Below, in pieces: positions 52,976 to 63,200 of a stretch of DNA of 64,000 nt. The DNA is from Pseudoalteromonas sp. T1lg48 (lineage in GTDB: Bacteria; Pseudomonadota; Gammaproteobacteria; Enterobacterales; Alteromonadaceae), in NCBI RefSeq assembly GCF_002964785.1, contig NZ_PQCC01000018.1, positions 806,001-870,000 on the forward strand, read 5' to 3'. The position numbers and the translations under genes were made by a program. The number at the start of each line of letters is the position of its first letter. Position 1 is the first letter of the stretch. The notes below the pieces were generated by a model. That model saw only the letters and a program-made list of their open reading frames with translations. It had not been told where the DNA came from and ran no database searches.

Positions 52976-53163
52976 CAAGCAGGCCTACAGCTTTGAGTTA
53001 ATCAGTAGCGACACCACGCTCTAACGCACTTTTTCTTTTCAGGGTTGATCATAGGGTTTTCATTTTGATTCTTGTTGGTCATTACAGTCACAAAAGAAGC
53101 AAAGCGCGCAATAAAGAGGTGAATAAGGTTTTTTAACGGGTGGCCTGGCACCCATCGAGGATA

Positions 53164-53184
53164 ATAGCCCCTTTGTGGGGCTAT
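53164..53184 (-). terminator. hairpin after the small S8 protease gene
   Basis: ATAGCCCC-TTTGT-GGGGCTAT downstream of the minus-strand operon 53209-54956. The T-run is weak. Confidence 0.6.
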
Positions 53185-53208
53185 GCTTTTAGGAGGGGAA
53201 CTTGCTTG

Positions 53209-54390
53209 TTACTTCACACCCTTGCCGTTACAACCACTGGCCATCAGGTGATCATACGCGGCTTTGGCCTGCACCAAACCATGACCGTACTTGTAGTCAT
53301 AGCCGGCATCGCCAAGGTCCATCGCCGAAGCGCTAAGGGCATTTCTTATCTCGTAATTATTGCAGTGTGGGAAGTGACTCCACACCAGCGCTGCAACACC
53401 GGACACATGAGGCGTTGCCATTGAAGTGCCCGACATCGACGCATACATACCACCTGGGTAGGTGGAAATTACATCGACACCGGGAGCCGCCAGCTCAACC
53501 TGCGCGGTTCTTTGCGAAAACGCCGCATGCTGCATTGCCTCATCCACCGCAGCCACAGACACCACCGCATCGTAGGACGCCGGATAGCTATGGGTGGCGT
53601 TGCCATCATTACCAGCGGCGGCTATGGCCATCACGCCGGCACGCTCCAACCGTGCAAAGGCACGCGCTTCCACCTTGGTTGAAAAGGCGCCGCCCAAGCT
53701 CATACTAACCACCTTAGCACTGGCGCTGGCACAATCTGCCACCGCTCCGGCAAGATCCGAGGCATAGACAAAACCACCCTCGTCGTTAAACACCCGCACT
53801 ATATGTAAGTCGGCAATGCCAGAGCCGAGCACCCCGGTCAGGCCACCATTGCCATCGATTGCTGCAATAGTGCCGGCGACATGGGTGCCATGACCATGGC
53901 CATCCTGATACCAGGGGCCGGCCCCTTCATCGTCTCCGGTCACAGTGGTGCTTGGCAGTTCTGGGTGACCCAGGTCATAACCGGTATCGACGATACAGAC
54001 CTTGATACCACCGGCATAATCGAGCTGATCGGCCTGGACCATAGGTAAGCCATAGGGGGCATAATCTTGAAAGTCACTCGGCGTCGCCGCGCTGGGAATA
54101 ACCTGACGCAAGGCATCGAGTTCGGCGGATTTAATCGCGCCATGTGTCTGCAATTGCTTAAACATATCGGCATCGATCACCGCCGCTAGCGAGTTATCGG
54201 CATCGAGTTGCCGTTTTATTTCACCACCGACCGCTTCAATCGCGGCGATCAGTTCGGCCTTATTGCCATTATGGTATTCGAAAATGACTCGGGCCGTTTT
54301 GCCCGCCAACATATCTGTACCCTCAACTAACTCGGCTTGCGCAGAAAAAGCAGTGGCTACTAATACAGTGAGTAGAGTTTTATTAAACAT
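53209..54390 (-). CDS. small secreted S8 serine protease
   Basis: 393 aa, much shorter than the other two subtilases. Signal peptide (about 1-19), I9-like propeptide (about 31-95), catalytic D135 (CIVDTGYD), H167 (HGHGTHVAG) and S323 (SGTSMATP). No PA, PKD or C-terminal module; it ends 60-70 residues after the serine domain (CNGKGVK). The upstream gene, 14 bases away, encodes a lipoprotein, so they are co-transcribed. It is closest in sequence to the PKD protease (SAGNDGN, SMSLGG context), suggesting paralogy. Confidence 0.92.
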   Translation of the reverse strand: MFNKTLLTVLVATAFSAQAELVEGTDMLAGKTARVIFEYHNGNKAELIAAIEAVGGEIKRQLDADNSLAAVIDADMFKQLQTHGAIKSAELDALRQVIPSAATPSDFQDYAPYGLPMVQADQLDYAGGIKVCIVDTGYDLGHPELPSTTVTGDDEGAGPWYQDGHGHGTHVAGTIAAIDGNGGLTGVLGSGIADLHIVRVFNDEGGFVYASDLAGAVADCASASAKVVSMSLGGAFSTKVEARAFARLERAGVMAIAAAGNDGNATHSYPASYDAVVSVAAVDEAMQHAAFSQRTAQVELAAPGVDVISTYPGGMYASMSGTSMATPHVSGVAALVWSHFPHCNNYEIRNALSASAMDLGDAGYDYKYGHGLVQAKAAYDHLMASGCNGKGVK

Positions 54391-54404
54391 CCGTATTCCC
54401 CTTA

Positions 54405-54956
54405 TTATTCTGCTTCGCTAGTTTGTGGGCAGCTGTGTTGCTGAATATTACCGTTGATGGTGCCAACATTGGTGTAGCCATCATAGGGTCCGTCGATAAG
54501 GTTGAACGCCGTAATGGCGCCATGGAAATTACCCTTACCTTCACCGGTATCGAAGAAGCAGACAAAGCCGGTGCCCTCACCCGGTGCCTGCGGGTTTTTC
54601 GAGGAGTAGGTAAATTGCGCTTCGAACTGATCCATGCAGTTACATTCCTGTACGCCGTTTTCTAATCCCTCATCGGTAAGCGCACAATAACCGAAGTTAT
54701 CCACTTGCGCCTTTAGGCTCACACCGCCGACATTTTCAAAATCAATGGCACTGTGATCCACATAGTTCACGCCACCCTTAACCTCTTCCCCGTCGCAATT
54801 TTCGGCATTAAAAGTAAATACGGCATTCTTATCACCACCCGCCGACGCCATGGTGCCACCGCCTGTAACCTTATGCTCACCTATAAAGGTACAGCCGCTC
54901 GTTAAGGTACCGGCCAACAGCGCCATGCTAAGCAATTTGAGTTTGTTTTGGACCAT
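54405..54956 (-). CDS. lipoprotein of unknown function, operon partner of an S8 protease
   Basis: 183 aa. Lipobox LTSGC with Cys near residue 22, then a Gly-rich start (KVTGGGTMASAGGD) and beta-strand-rich body with four Cys clustered as QECNCMD and FVCFFD. The Gly-rich opening resembles the 'post-COAP' domain, a weak match by eye only. Upstream of the protease by 14 bases. It could be an inhibitor, chaperone or substrate-binding partner of that protease; that is inference from operon position. Confidence 0.6.
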   Translation of the reverse strand: MVQNKLKLLSMALLAGTLTSGCTFIGEHKVTGGGTMASAGGDKNAVFTFNAENCDGEEVKGGVNYVDHSAIDFENVGGVSLKAQVDNFGYCALTDEGLENGVQECNCMDQFEAQFTYSSKNPQAPGEGTGFVCFFDTGEGKGNFHGAITAFNLIDGPYDGYTNVGTINGNIQQHSCPQTSEAE

Positions 54957-55332
54957 TACGTCCTCCCTCTGTCATTATTATTAACTTCATTGCATGTTTT
55001 TTATTGCATGCTTGTTCAAGCCTAGGCTTTTAAGGGGGCTTCCCCTTCAGGACAGACTAAGCCGGAACTTCCATGCACAAACAGTATTGAGAGCCATATA
55101 ACAACCCCGATGGCACCACATCCTCACCTGTTATGAAGTCCCAGTGTAAGTGGTTAACAACAATTAACATATCAAGCAGATTACCTAATTTGATCGGCTA
55201 AAATGAACTAGGTCATTTGACTTAGAACGCCCAAAAAACGCGAAAAAAGTCGTAATTTAAGAGAGTGAACCAGTAATTATTGTAAATAACAGAATAAAAA
55301 GGGGTAGGCGGCTGAACTTGCCGCATAGATAT
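54957..55332. other. promoter region of the lipoprotein-protease operon
   Basis: 376 bp without a gene. ATTGCATG occurs twice 16 bp apart near 54993 and 55009, and AAGGGG-GCTT-CCCCTT (55032-55047) forms a small hairpin. Confidence 0.5.
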
Positions 55333-55962
55333 TTAAAGCTCGATGGCGTGAGCAAGGCGCTTGTATTTCACCGCCGCCTGAGTGCGGTTTTCCACATCTA
55401 ACTGTTTAAATATGGCACTGGCATGGACGCGAACGGTTTTCTCCGAAATATTCAACTCTCGGGCGATGGCTTTATTACTTAAACCATCGGCCATTTGCCT
55501 TAACACCTTGCGTTGGCTGGGGGTTAATAAGGGTAAAACATAAGGTTCATGGGCTTGGGGCAAGGCCCTGCTCGATTGCGGTAAGTCGTCAAAAAGGTAC
55601 TTAGAGATCAAATCGATAATCACCGAGTCGAATTCGGTTTTAGAGACAAACTCCACGGCACCGACGTTTAGACAGGCGGTGCAGCTATTGAAGTCGTCAT
55701 AACCGCTGATCACAATAACGGGCACATTTTCATAGTTTTTACAGATGTATTCCACTCCCTGAATCCCTTCACTACCGGGCATGGACAAATCAACTATAGC
55801 TAAATTTATTTGCTGTTCTTTTTGCTCGAGAATACGAAAAAGTTGATGATAACAATGGGCACTTTCAACCTGAATGTCGGGCCATACGCCCTTAATTTTA
55901 TGCTCAATGGCAAACACAATTAGAGGATGATCATCGGCAACCGCAATACATGCTTTGCTCAT
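55333..55962 (-). CDS. NarL/FixJ-type response regulator (orphan)
   Basis: 209 aa. Receiver domain with acidic pocket D10/D11, phosphoacceptor D58 (AIVDLSMPG) and K108 (FVSKTEF); LuxR-type HTH at about 145-200 (LTPSQRKVLRQMADG, SNKAIARELNISEKTVRVH). No histidine kinase is adjacent. The upstream gene on the other strand is a PPC lipoprotein 380 bp away, and downstream is the lipoprotein-protease operon. Its targets are unknown. Confidence 0.93.
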   Translation of the reverse strand: MSKACIAVADDHPLIVFAIEHKIKGVWPDIQVESAHCYHQLFRILEQKEQQINLAIVDLSMPGSEGIQGVEYICKNYENVPVIVISGYDDFNSCTACLNVGAVEFVSKTEFDSVIIDLISKYLFDDLPQSSRALPQAHEPYVLPLLTPSQRKVLRQMADGLSNKAIARELNISEKTVRVHASAIFKQLDVENRTQAAVKYKRLAHAIEL

Positions 55963-56343
55963 TTTAAAGCCCTCCCTAAACGGCCTTCCCTGCTTGTTTG
56001 GCTAGACTGACTTTAGCTAGTTAGCGTACCTCATGAGTACTCAGCCTAACTTATTGCATGTAACTAACTTGCAGCAACACAACCTTGGTCTAGCTTTACT
56101 TAACCTTGGTTAGCCCCGCCATACATCTTGGTGCTACAAAATCAGTTAATGCGCCTAACCAACATACAATGTACTTTACAAAGGTACAAGAAGCGCGCGA
56201 CAGATTGCACTCTCTCTACAAGGATCGTCCCGAAGTCGCCCATTTCTACTTTTTGCGTTAACAATGTTACTAATCAGGTTGACCTCGGTGCAGCAAAAAA
56301 ATCGAACTATACTTTAGCCATTGAACACCCATGATGTATCGCT
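55963..56343. other. intergenic region with a direct repeat
   Basis: 381 bp without a gene. AACCTTGGT-(C)TAGC occurs at 56081-56094 and 56102-56114, 21 bp apart (two helical turns). Candidate operator for either flanking gene. Confidence 0.4.
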
Positions 56344-57039
56344 ATGATGACACACCTCGCCTTCGTTATTCGCCTTATGGTTCTTGGAGTTAGCACCCTA
56401 TTGGTCGCCTGCGGCGGTGGTGACGGCGACAGCGCTCCCCCTGCAAAAATATGTACAGAAACCAGTTTATATTACTGTCCCGCTTCCGCCTTTAATGACC
56501 CTTTCGGTATTGCTTTGACCATAGCCTGGTACACGGGCCAATGCACTAGAGAAGTGTTTTGCCAGGAAGACGGCAATGTGCCCGAAGTCGACCCGGAAAA
56601 TGGCGTCATAGACGATGATTTTATAAGCAAAAACTGGACGACTCAGTCACTGCAGGAAAGTGAGCCCAATAATGAGTTTGAGCAAGCCACACCTTTTATT
56701 CTCAAACCCAGTAACGGCGTGCTGATCACCGGAGAGCTTGACGCAGCAAGCGATCAAGCCGATATATTCGCCTTTATTATGGATGGTGAAATCACCGTCA
56801 GTATCTATTTGTGTTCAACGCCGAGCACCTGTACCCAGCCATTTTATAATGGCCCCGACCTCTATCTAGAGCTTTATAACGCCAATGAGGTGTTATTGGA
56901 TAGCACCGAGACCCCCAGTGAGCTGGGCCATGTATTTACTGGCCCGCAATTGTTTGATGGTGAACAATACTTTTTAGCAGTCCGTATCAGAGACGCAGCT
57001 ATGGCTGCGCAAAAATATAAGTTAGTCATTACCGACTAA
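56344..57039 (+). CDS. exported lipoprotein with PPC-like domain
   Basis: 231 aa. Signal ends LLVACGGG (lipobox Cys near residue 23), then a Cys-containing region (about 37-78), and from about residue 105 the PPC pattern ESEPNNEFEQATPF ... GELDAASDQADIFAF, usually found at the C-terminus of secreted peptidases. No catalytic domain is present, so this is a stand-alone PPC lipoprotein, function unknown. Convergent with the cupredoxin gene. Confidence 0.75.
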   Translation: MMTHLAFVIRLMVLGVSTLLVACGGGDGDSAPPAKICTETSLYYCPASAFNDPFGIALTIAWYTGQCTREVFCQEDGNVPEVDPENGVIDDDFISKNWTTQSLQESEPNNEFEQATPFILKPSNGVLITGELDAASDQADIFAFIMDGEITVSIYLCSTPSTCTQPFYNGPDLYLELYNANEVLLDSTETPSELGHVFTGPQLFDGEQYFLAVRIRDAAMAAQKYKLVITD

Positions 57040-57050
57040 CTGAATCAAGC

Positions 57051-57404
57051 TCACACCACAGTTAAGGTGCCGCGATACATCTGCATTTGGCAGTGAAATG
57101 GATACTCTCCCGGTGCCAAATCGGTCAGTGTTACCGGCGTTACCTTGTCCAGCTCAAGTTGCTCGCTGACGCCCAAGTCGGGGATCAACAGCATCTCCGA
57201 GCAGGGCGACTGATCCTTGCGTAAAAAGTTAAGGGTCACCGTTTGATGCGCCGCCACCTGAATCGCCGCGGGAGTATAGACTCCGTCTTTAACCTCTATG
57301 GTCAGCGGCTGAGTTTGCATAACGGTTTGCGCCGGCTTATAAAGCCAAAACCACCAGACTATCAAGACGATAAGTGCCAGCCCTAAGATATTGATGATGA
57401 TCAT
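57051..57404 (-). CDS. membrane-anchored cupredoxin-domain protein
   Basis: 117 aa. One N-terminal membrane helix (about 3-23), then a cupredoxin fold. Likely copper ligands are C (DQSPCSEM) and PFHCQMQMYRG (His, Cys, Met). The segment APGEYPFHCQMQMY suits EfeO-/plastocyanin-like domains often found next to CopA. It follows copA by 25 bases on the same strand, so co-expressed. Role: binding periplasmic copper handed over by or to CopA, by inference. Confidence 0.8.
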   Translation of the reverse strand: MIIINILGLALIVLIVWWFWLYKPAQTVMQTQPLTIEVKDGVYTPAAIQVAAHQTVTLNFLRKDQSPCSEMLLIPDLGVSEQLELDKVTPVTLTDLAPGEYPFHCQMQMYRGTLTVV

Positions 57405-57429
57405 ATAAGTTTCTCCTTAAAGCGTACAA

Positions 57430-59673
57430 TCACGCATCTTTGGGTTTAAATAAACGCAAACGGTTGGCGTTACTGACGACCGTAAGGGAAGAAAACGCCA
57501 TGGCCGCACCGGCGATCACCGGGCTCAAAAGCATACCAAAAAATGGATAGAGCACGCCGGCGGCAATAGGAATACCGGCGACATTATAAATAAAGGCACC
57601 AAAGAGGTTTTGCTTGATGTTTGTTAGGGTTGCCTTACTCACGGCAATGGCATCGGCCAGACCATGGAGTGAGCCCCGCATTAGCGTGATATCGGCGCTT
57701 TCGATGGCAACATCCGTGCCCGTGCCGATAGCAAAGCCGACATCGGCCAAGGCCAAGGCCGGAGCATCGTTAATGCCATCGCCTGTCATCCCGACCACCT
57801 CATCGGCTTCTTGCAACTCTTTAACCTTGTTGGCCTTATCTTCGGGCAGTACCTCGGCAAAAAACTCTGTGATCCCGGCTTTATGTGCCACCGCGGCGGC
57901 GGTTTCCTGATTATCACCGGTCAGCATAATGACACGAATGCCATTGTCTTGCAGGCGTTCAATGGCGGCAATGGAGTCCTTTTTGATCGGATCGGCCACG
58001 GCAATAATGGCGGCCAGTTCACCATCGATAGCAAAAAACATGGGAGTTTTGGCCTGTTTTGCCAAGCCATGAGCGCGTTCGCTAAAATCGCCAAGCGTTA
58101 TGCCCTGTTGTTGCATCAGCTTGGCATTGCCAAAGAACAAGGTTTTATTATCGCAGCGCCCTTCTACTCCCAAACCGGTCAAAGCCTTGAAGGAGTCCAC
58201 CGGTAACAACTCAACGTCCTGCTCTTGTGCCTTGCTCACTATGGCTTGTGCGAGCGGGTGTTCCGAGCCGCTTTCCAAACTCGCCGCCAGTTGCAATACT
58301 TCCTGCTGCTCATGAGTGTCGGCAACCACCACGTCGGTGACCTGAGGCGCTCCCTCGGTAATGGTGCCGGTTTTATCCAGCACCATGGCGGTGATTTTAG
58401 AGGCGGTTTGCAAAGCTTCGCCATTACGTATTAGCACCCCCGCTTCGGCGGCCTTGCCCACGCCCACCATCACCGACATGGGTGTTGCCAAACCTAAAGC
58501 GCAAGGACAGGCGATGATCAGCACGGTAGTAGCGCAGACCATGGCCAGTGCCAAAGCGGGCTCGGGGCCAAAGTTCAACCAGGCCAAAGCCGTCAGCACG
58601 GCAATAATCATCACCACGGGCACGAAGTAAGTTGAAATAACGTCGGCCAACCGGCCGATGGGCGGCTTGGAGTTTTGCGCCCGTTTGACCATACTAATGA
58701 TGCGAGCCAGTGCCGTGTCTTTCCCCACCCGGGTGGCCCGAAACTGTATCGTTCCCGAGGTGTTAATGGTGCCAGCCGCTACTTCGTCGTTTTTAGACTT
58801 TTCAACCGGCATGGGCTCGCCGGTCAGCATGGACTCATCGATAAAGGTATGCCCTTCACAGACCACGCCATCGACGGGAATTTTCTCACCTGGTCTCACC
58901 TTAACCACATCGTCCAGCAAGACCTGGGCAATATTAATTTGCACTTCTTTATTATCGCGGATCACCGTCGCGGTCTTGGCCTGCAAACCAATCAGACGCT
59001 TAATGGCCTCGGATGTTTTGCCTCTGGCTTTTAATTCCAACGCGAGGCCGAGGTTGATCAGGCCAATGATCATGGCGGTGGCTTCAAAATACACATGCCG
59101 TGCCATGGCAGGGATTGCCTCGGGGATGGCCACCACCACCATGGAGTAAAGCCAGGCCGTGCCCGTGCCCAGGGCAATCAGGGTATCCATATTGGCATTA
59201 TGGTTTTTAAAGCTTTTCCAGGCACCGGTGTAAAAATGCTTGCCGGAGACATACATCACCGCCAGAGTGAGCAAGCCAACGCCTAACCAGGCTGCACGTT
59301 GCATCGCGGTGGTTACCGTCATATCGCCGCCAAGCAAGCCAAACAGCATCAAAGGGACACCTACCGACAAGGCTATCACCGTATCCCTGACCAGCTTTTT
59401 ATAATAGGTCCTATCGGCGAGTTCTTTTTCACCGAGCAAGTCTTCATCGTCTTGCTCTTCTACAGCCCTGGCGTTATAGCCCACCGATTCCACGGCGGCA
59501 ATTAAGGCCTGGGTTGATGCGGTGCCGGTGACCGAGGCGGTTCTGTCGGCAAAATTCATTTGCGCGCTAACCACTCCCGGCGTTTTTTTTAGTGCCGCCT
59601 CTATTTTGCCAACACAGCTGGCACAGCCGGCTCCTTCAATAAGAAGCTGTTGATTTGCGTTCGACTCACTCAC
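57430..59673 (-). CDS. copA: copper-exporting P1B-type ATPase CopA
   Basis: 747 aa. One N-terminal metal-binding domain with GCASC (C17, C20), the transmembrane CPC (ACPCALG), phosphorylation loop [21 protein letters not shown] and GDGINDAP. Exports Cu(I) from cytoplasm to periplasm using ATP. Only one HMA domain, whereas E. coli CopA has two. The cupredoxin gene follows. Upstream is a MerR-type promoter with 19-bp spacer, so a CueR-like activator is expected, though none is encoded in the window. Confidence 0.95.
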   Translation of the reverse strand: MSESNANQQLLIEGAGCASCVGKIEAALKKTPGVVSAQMNFADRTASVTGTASTQALIAAVESVGYNARAVEEQDDEDLLGEKELADRTYYKKLVRDTVIALSVGVPLMLFGLLGGDMTVTTAMQRAAWLGVGLLTLAVMYVSGKHFYTGAWKSFKNHNANMDTLIALGTGTAWLYSMVVVAIPEAIPAMARHVYFEATAMIIGLINLGLALELKARGKTSEAIKRLIGLQAKTATVIRDNKEVQINIAQVLLDDVVKVRPGEKIPVDGVVCEGHTFIDESMLTGEPMPVEKSKNDEVAAGTINTSGTIQFRATRVGKDTALARIISMVKRAQNSKPPIGRLADVISTYFVPVVMIIAVLTALAWLNFGPEPALALAMVCATTVLIIACPCALGLATPMSVMVGVGKAAEAGVLIRNGEALQTASKITAMVLDKTGTITEGAPQVTDVVVADTHEQQEVLQLAASLESGSEHPLAQAIVSKAQEQDVELLPVDSFKALTGLGVEGRCDNKTLFFGNAKLMQQQGITLGDFSERAHGLAKQAKTPMFFAIDGELAAIIAVADPIKKDSIAAIERLQDNGIRVIMLTGDNQETAAAVAHKAGITEFFAEVLPEDKANKVKELQEADEVVGMTGDGINDAPALALADVGFAIGTGTDVAIESADITLMRGSLHGLADAIAVSKATLTNIKQNLFGAFIYNVAGIPIAAGVLYPFFGMLLSPVIAGAAMAFSSLTVVSNANRLRLFKPKDA

Positions 59674-59757
59674 TTTGTTCTCCTTGTTCGCACACCAAAT
59701 TACGCGTTAAAACCAAGTTCCAAGGCTAAATTTCGTTTAACCGCTATTATTGATGAA

Positions 59758-59788
59758 AGTGTAGACCTGCGAGTAGGACCAAGGTCAA
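59758..59788 (-). promoter_or_regulatory. MerR/CueR-type promoter of copA
   Basis: On the minus strand TTGACC, a 19-base spacer, and TACACT. The long spacer is the hallmark of MerR-activated promoters, and the spacer contains ACCTTGG ... CAGGTC, a partial dyad. It lies 85-115 bp before copA. Confidence 0.6.
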
Positions 59789-60147
59789 ACTTAAATCACT
59801 TAATTCAAATTACAGAGCTAACCTGAACGCGTATATGTGCAGTAATTAGCAAACGACCAAGAAATTAGGGCCGCTGTTATAACTTGTAAGCAAAATATCC
59901 AGGTGCCGTATAGTTTGCTCTAAGCCCTTGTCATAAGGTTATAAAAACGGTGTCATTTAGGTTTAGAAAGACGCCTTCGCTGGCATATTGACCAGCCGTT
60001 TCCTTTTTGAAAACGGTGCTAACAGGCTGTTTTACCTATCAAATAAGCCGCAAATCTAGCTGACCGACCGCCTTGCAGAGCGTTTCTTTACTAAATAGCA
60101 ATAAACAACTATAGCTATAGCCACGTTGAAACATTGCTGGCTGAATG

Positions 60148-60218
60148 AAGTCTGCCCGACAAACTCAAACCAAGTCTGCCTGACAAACTGAAGTGAAATC
60201 CGCCGACAAAAGAATCAT
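60148..60218 (+). repeat. three degenerate 24-bp tandem repeats
   Basis: Units starting at 60148, 60172 and about 60196 share AAGTCTGCC(C/T)GACAAACT. The third is shorter and more diverged. They end about 15 bases before the giant exoprotein's ATG, overlapping its leader. Confidence 0.65.
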
Positions 60219-60233
60219 CCTCAAGGAGATTTT

Positions 60234-63200
60234 ATGTTGATTTCACTGCTGCTCAGGTGTGCCTGCACCTGCTCTCGCCTTTTGCTAACCAGTGCCATAA
60301 AAAGCGTAAGTAAAAAGATTAGTAACCACTTACTTAAGCTCAACGTAATGGCGAGTGTTACCTTATTACTGGCCTGTTTGTATATTCCTAACTCCTACGC
60401 CGTGAGCAGCTGTGGCGGCGATGGCGAGCGCGCCTGCTGTGCCGGTACCTTTGAGGTCTGGCTTGGCCAGGCCTGTGATTACGGCAATGTTGAAGTCGCG
60501 GGTTGCTCCGGGGACTGCACCTGCGGCGGTCTGAATCCATTTGGCATTCAGGCATCGGGCACCTGTAAAGCCACCACCTCCTGTGGCGGCGAAGGACAAA
60601 GAGCCTGCTGCAATGGCCTGACGGAAACCACCACCTCGGGTGAGCTACGCGCCTGTAACTCTGGATTAGTTCCTGTCGCTGGCTGCGCCGGCAATTGTTA
60701 TTGTGGTGGCAGCATAGCCACGGGGCAAGTTGCTCAACATACCTGTGCGCCGGTGACCGAATGCGGCGGTGAAGGACAAAGAGCCTGCTGTGTAGGCGAG
60801 CCAAATACCAGCGGGGCATGTCAATCGGATCTAGTAGAAATTCCTGGCTGTACCGGTGATTGCAGTTGCGGCACGGTTGACCCCGCCGACTGGCTTGGCG
60901 GCATTCCCTCGCAATCCAGTGGTACTTGTGCACGTATTGGCAGTGTCGCCATCGAAGAACCGCAAGCGGGCTGGAGCGCCAGCGAGGAGCCGCGAACCTG
61001 TGCCCTGCGCGGCTACGCCGACCTGCATAACCACCTGTTTGCCCATTTAGCCCATGGTGGCAGGACCTTTGCCGGTGAGTCGGCCCCGGTTGATGACTTT
61101 GGTCAATTTACCCTGAATGCAAGTAACAGCATTAATTCAGCCATGTCGCAACAGGAAGATCTCGACATCCACGGCACTCACACCATACTTGAGGGCTTGA
61201 TTAACGGCGACACCGTCGGTGCCGGCACCAAGGACGGCTCGGTCGGTACGGGCGCACCTCCTTATTTCAATAACTGGCCGACCTGGACCACCACCACCCA
61301 CCAGCAAATGTACTACCCCTGGGTGGAACGTGCGTTTCGTGGCGGCATGCGCTTGACCACCATGTTGGCGGTGACCAATGAAGCGCTGTGCAAGTCCACC
61401 GAAGGCAGCGACTGCGCCAACTCCATGGGTCCCATCGATGCACAGCTAGAGGCCGCCTATGATTTCCAGCGCTTTATCGATGAAAACTGTGCTGCCGACC
61501 CAGCCTCCGGCTTTTGCGCCGGCGAAGCGGGCACCAAAGAAGGCTGGTTTCGTATCGTCACCAGCCCCTTAGAGGCGCGCCAGGTTATAAGTGAAGGCAA
61601 GCTCGCCGTGGTGCTGGGCATAGAGGTGGATAACCTCTTTAACTGTAAAGAGCAAAATAGCAATCGTCCCGAAGCCAGCTGCCCCAATATGCGTGACAGC
61701 AATGACGAGCTGATGCGCAACGAGCTTGGTGAGCCCATAGACACGGTGACAAAAGCGGTGAATCATTACTTCGACAAGGGCGTGCGTCACTTCTTCCCTA
61801 TTCACAATTTCGATAACGCCTTTGGCGGCGCCGCCACCTGGAACGACATTATCGCCGTCGGCAATGCCTATTCGGAGCAGCGCTGGTGGCATATAGAAGA
61901 TTGTGGTGTGGGATATGGTGAGTATGGCAGCCGGCTGTCCGGCGGGCCCTTCGACGACCTGCTAAAACGATTAATCGGCGCCATCGGCTTTGACTCCGAG
62001 CTGCCCGTGCGCCCCATCTATCCCCTTTACCCCGCGTGCAACCGCTATGGCCTGAACCTCAGCGACACCAATCCAGGTCCGGATAAACGCGGATTAGGTA
62101 GTGAGTTATTTTCGGCGCTGATGGACAAGGGCATGATCATAGATATCGACCATATGTCCCGTAAGTCCCTAGACAACACCCTGGCCCTGACGCGCCTGTA
62201 TGCAAGTGATGAAAATAACCCCTTAGCTTACTATCCCCTGGTGGCCAGCCATGTGCAGTTTTTTGATTTGCACCAGCGTACGTTCGGTGGCAACCAAGGC
62301 CGTCATGAGCGCATGCGCACCAAAGAGCAACTCGAAGCCATTCGTGATGGTGGCGGTATGATAGCGGCCATGACCAAGGACGATGTGCAAGACACGGCAA
62401 TCAAGGGCTATAAGGTCACCTTGCCCTACTCAGAGCCACTTTTTGGCGTAGCCATCAAGGATAACTGCCGTCATTCTTCCAGAACCTTTGCCCAGGCCTA
62501 TCAGTATGCGGTGGATGTGATGGGCGGCCCTGTGGCTCTGGGCAGTGACTTTAACGGCGTCGCCGGTCATGTTGGCCCTCGTTTTGGCGGTAATGCGTGC
62601 GGCAGTGATATTCCTACTTTGGTTTCCAGCGCCGATGCTGAACGCAGCGCCCAACTGCGCGAAAACAATAAACTTATCTACCCCTTTACCCTCGACGGCT
62701 ATGGTACATTTGATAGGCAAACAAGCGGATTTAAAGCCTTTGACTTCAATGTCGATGGACTGGCCCATGTGGGCCTGCTGCCCGACCTAGTGAAAGACAT
62801 GGAAAATATCGGCCTTGCCAAGCCCTATAACGATGCCTTGTTTGAATCGGCGGAGCAGTATATTCGCGTGTGGGAGCGTGCCCTGCGCATCGCCGCCTTG
62901 AAAAACGGCAACCCTTTACCCGAAAGTCCCGCGGCGGATCTTACCTGCCCTCGCAGCAATTTATGCCAGGGAGATAACAGCGTACCGGCGGGTATTAGTT
63001 GCCCGGCGCAGGTGGTTAAAGAGTGCACCGGGCCTGATACCGAGGCACAATTTGCCGACCCCAGCGTGAGCGATGGCAGTTGTGGCGTCGCCACCTTCCA
63101 AGGGTGTATTCCAGGCTCAGGCTCACTCTTTAGTCTGGGGGACAATCAGGTAACCTGCGCCGTGATGGACAGCGGCAGAAACTCCGAAAGCTGTTTCTTT

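Larger units (their letters stand above)
59674..60233. other. 560-bp divergent region between copA and the giant exoprotein gene
   Basis: Holds the MerR-type copA promoter (59758-59788), a 24-bp tandem repeat (60148-60218), and no gene. A lone GTTATAAC at about 59876 is not convincing as attC. Confidence 0.5.

Noticed and set aside
58239-58424. Minus-strand frame inside copA and similar frames inside large genes
   Set aside because: Antisense or alternate-frame shadows of real genes with no start signals or families.
59868-59885. GTTATAAC preceded by TTAGGGCCGCT, resembling an attC right end
   Set aside because: No complementary left arm within 130 bp and no cassette-like gene; likely chance.
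60388-60933. 181-codon minus-strand open frame opposite the giant exoprotein
   Set aside because: Arg/His-rich shadow caused by codon bias of the Cys-rich repeats on the other strand.
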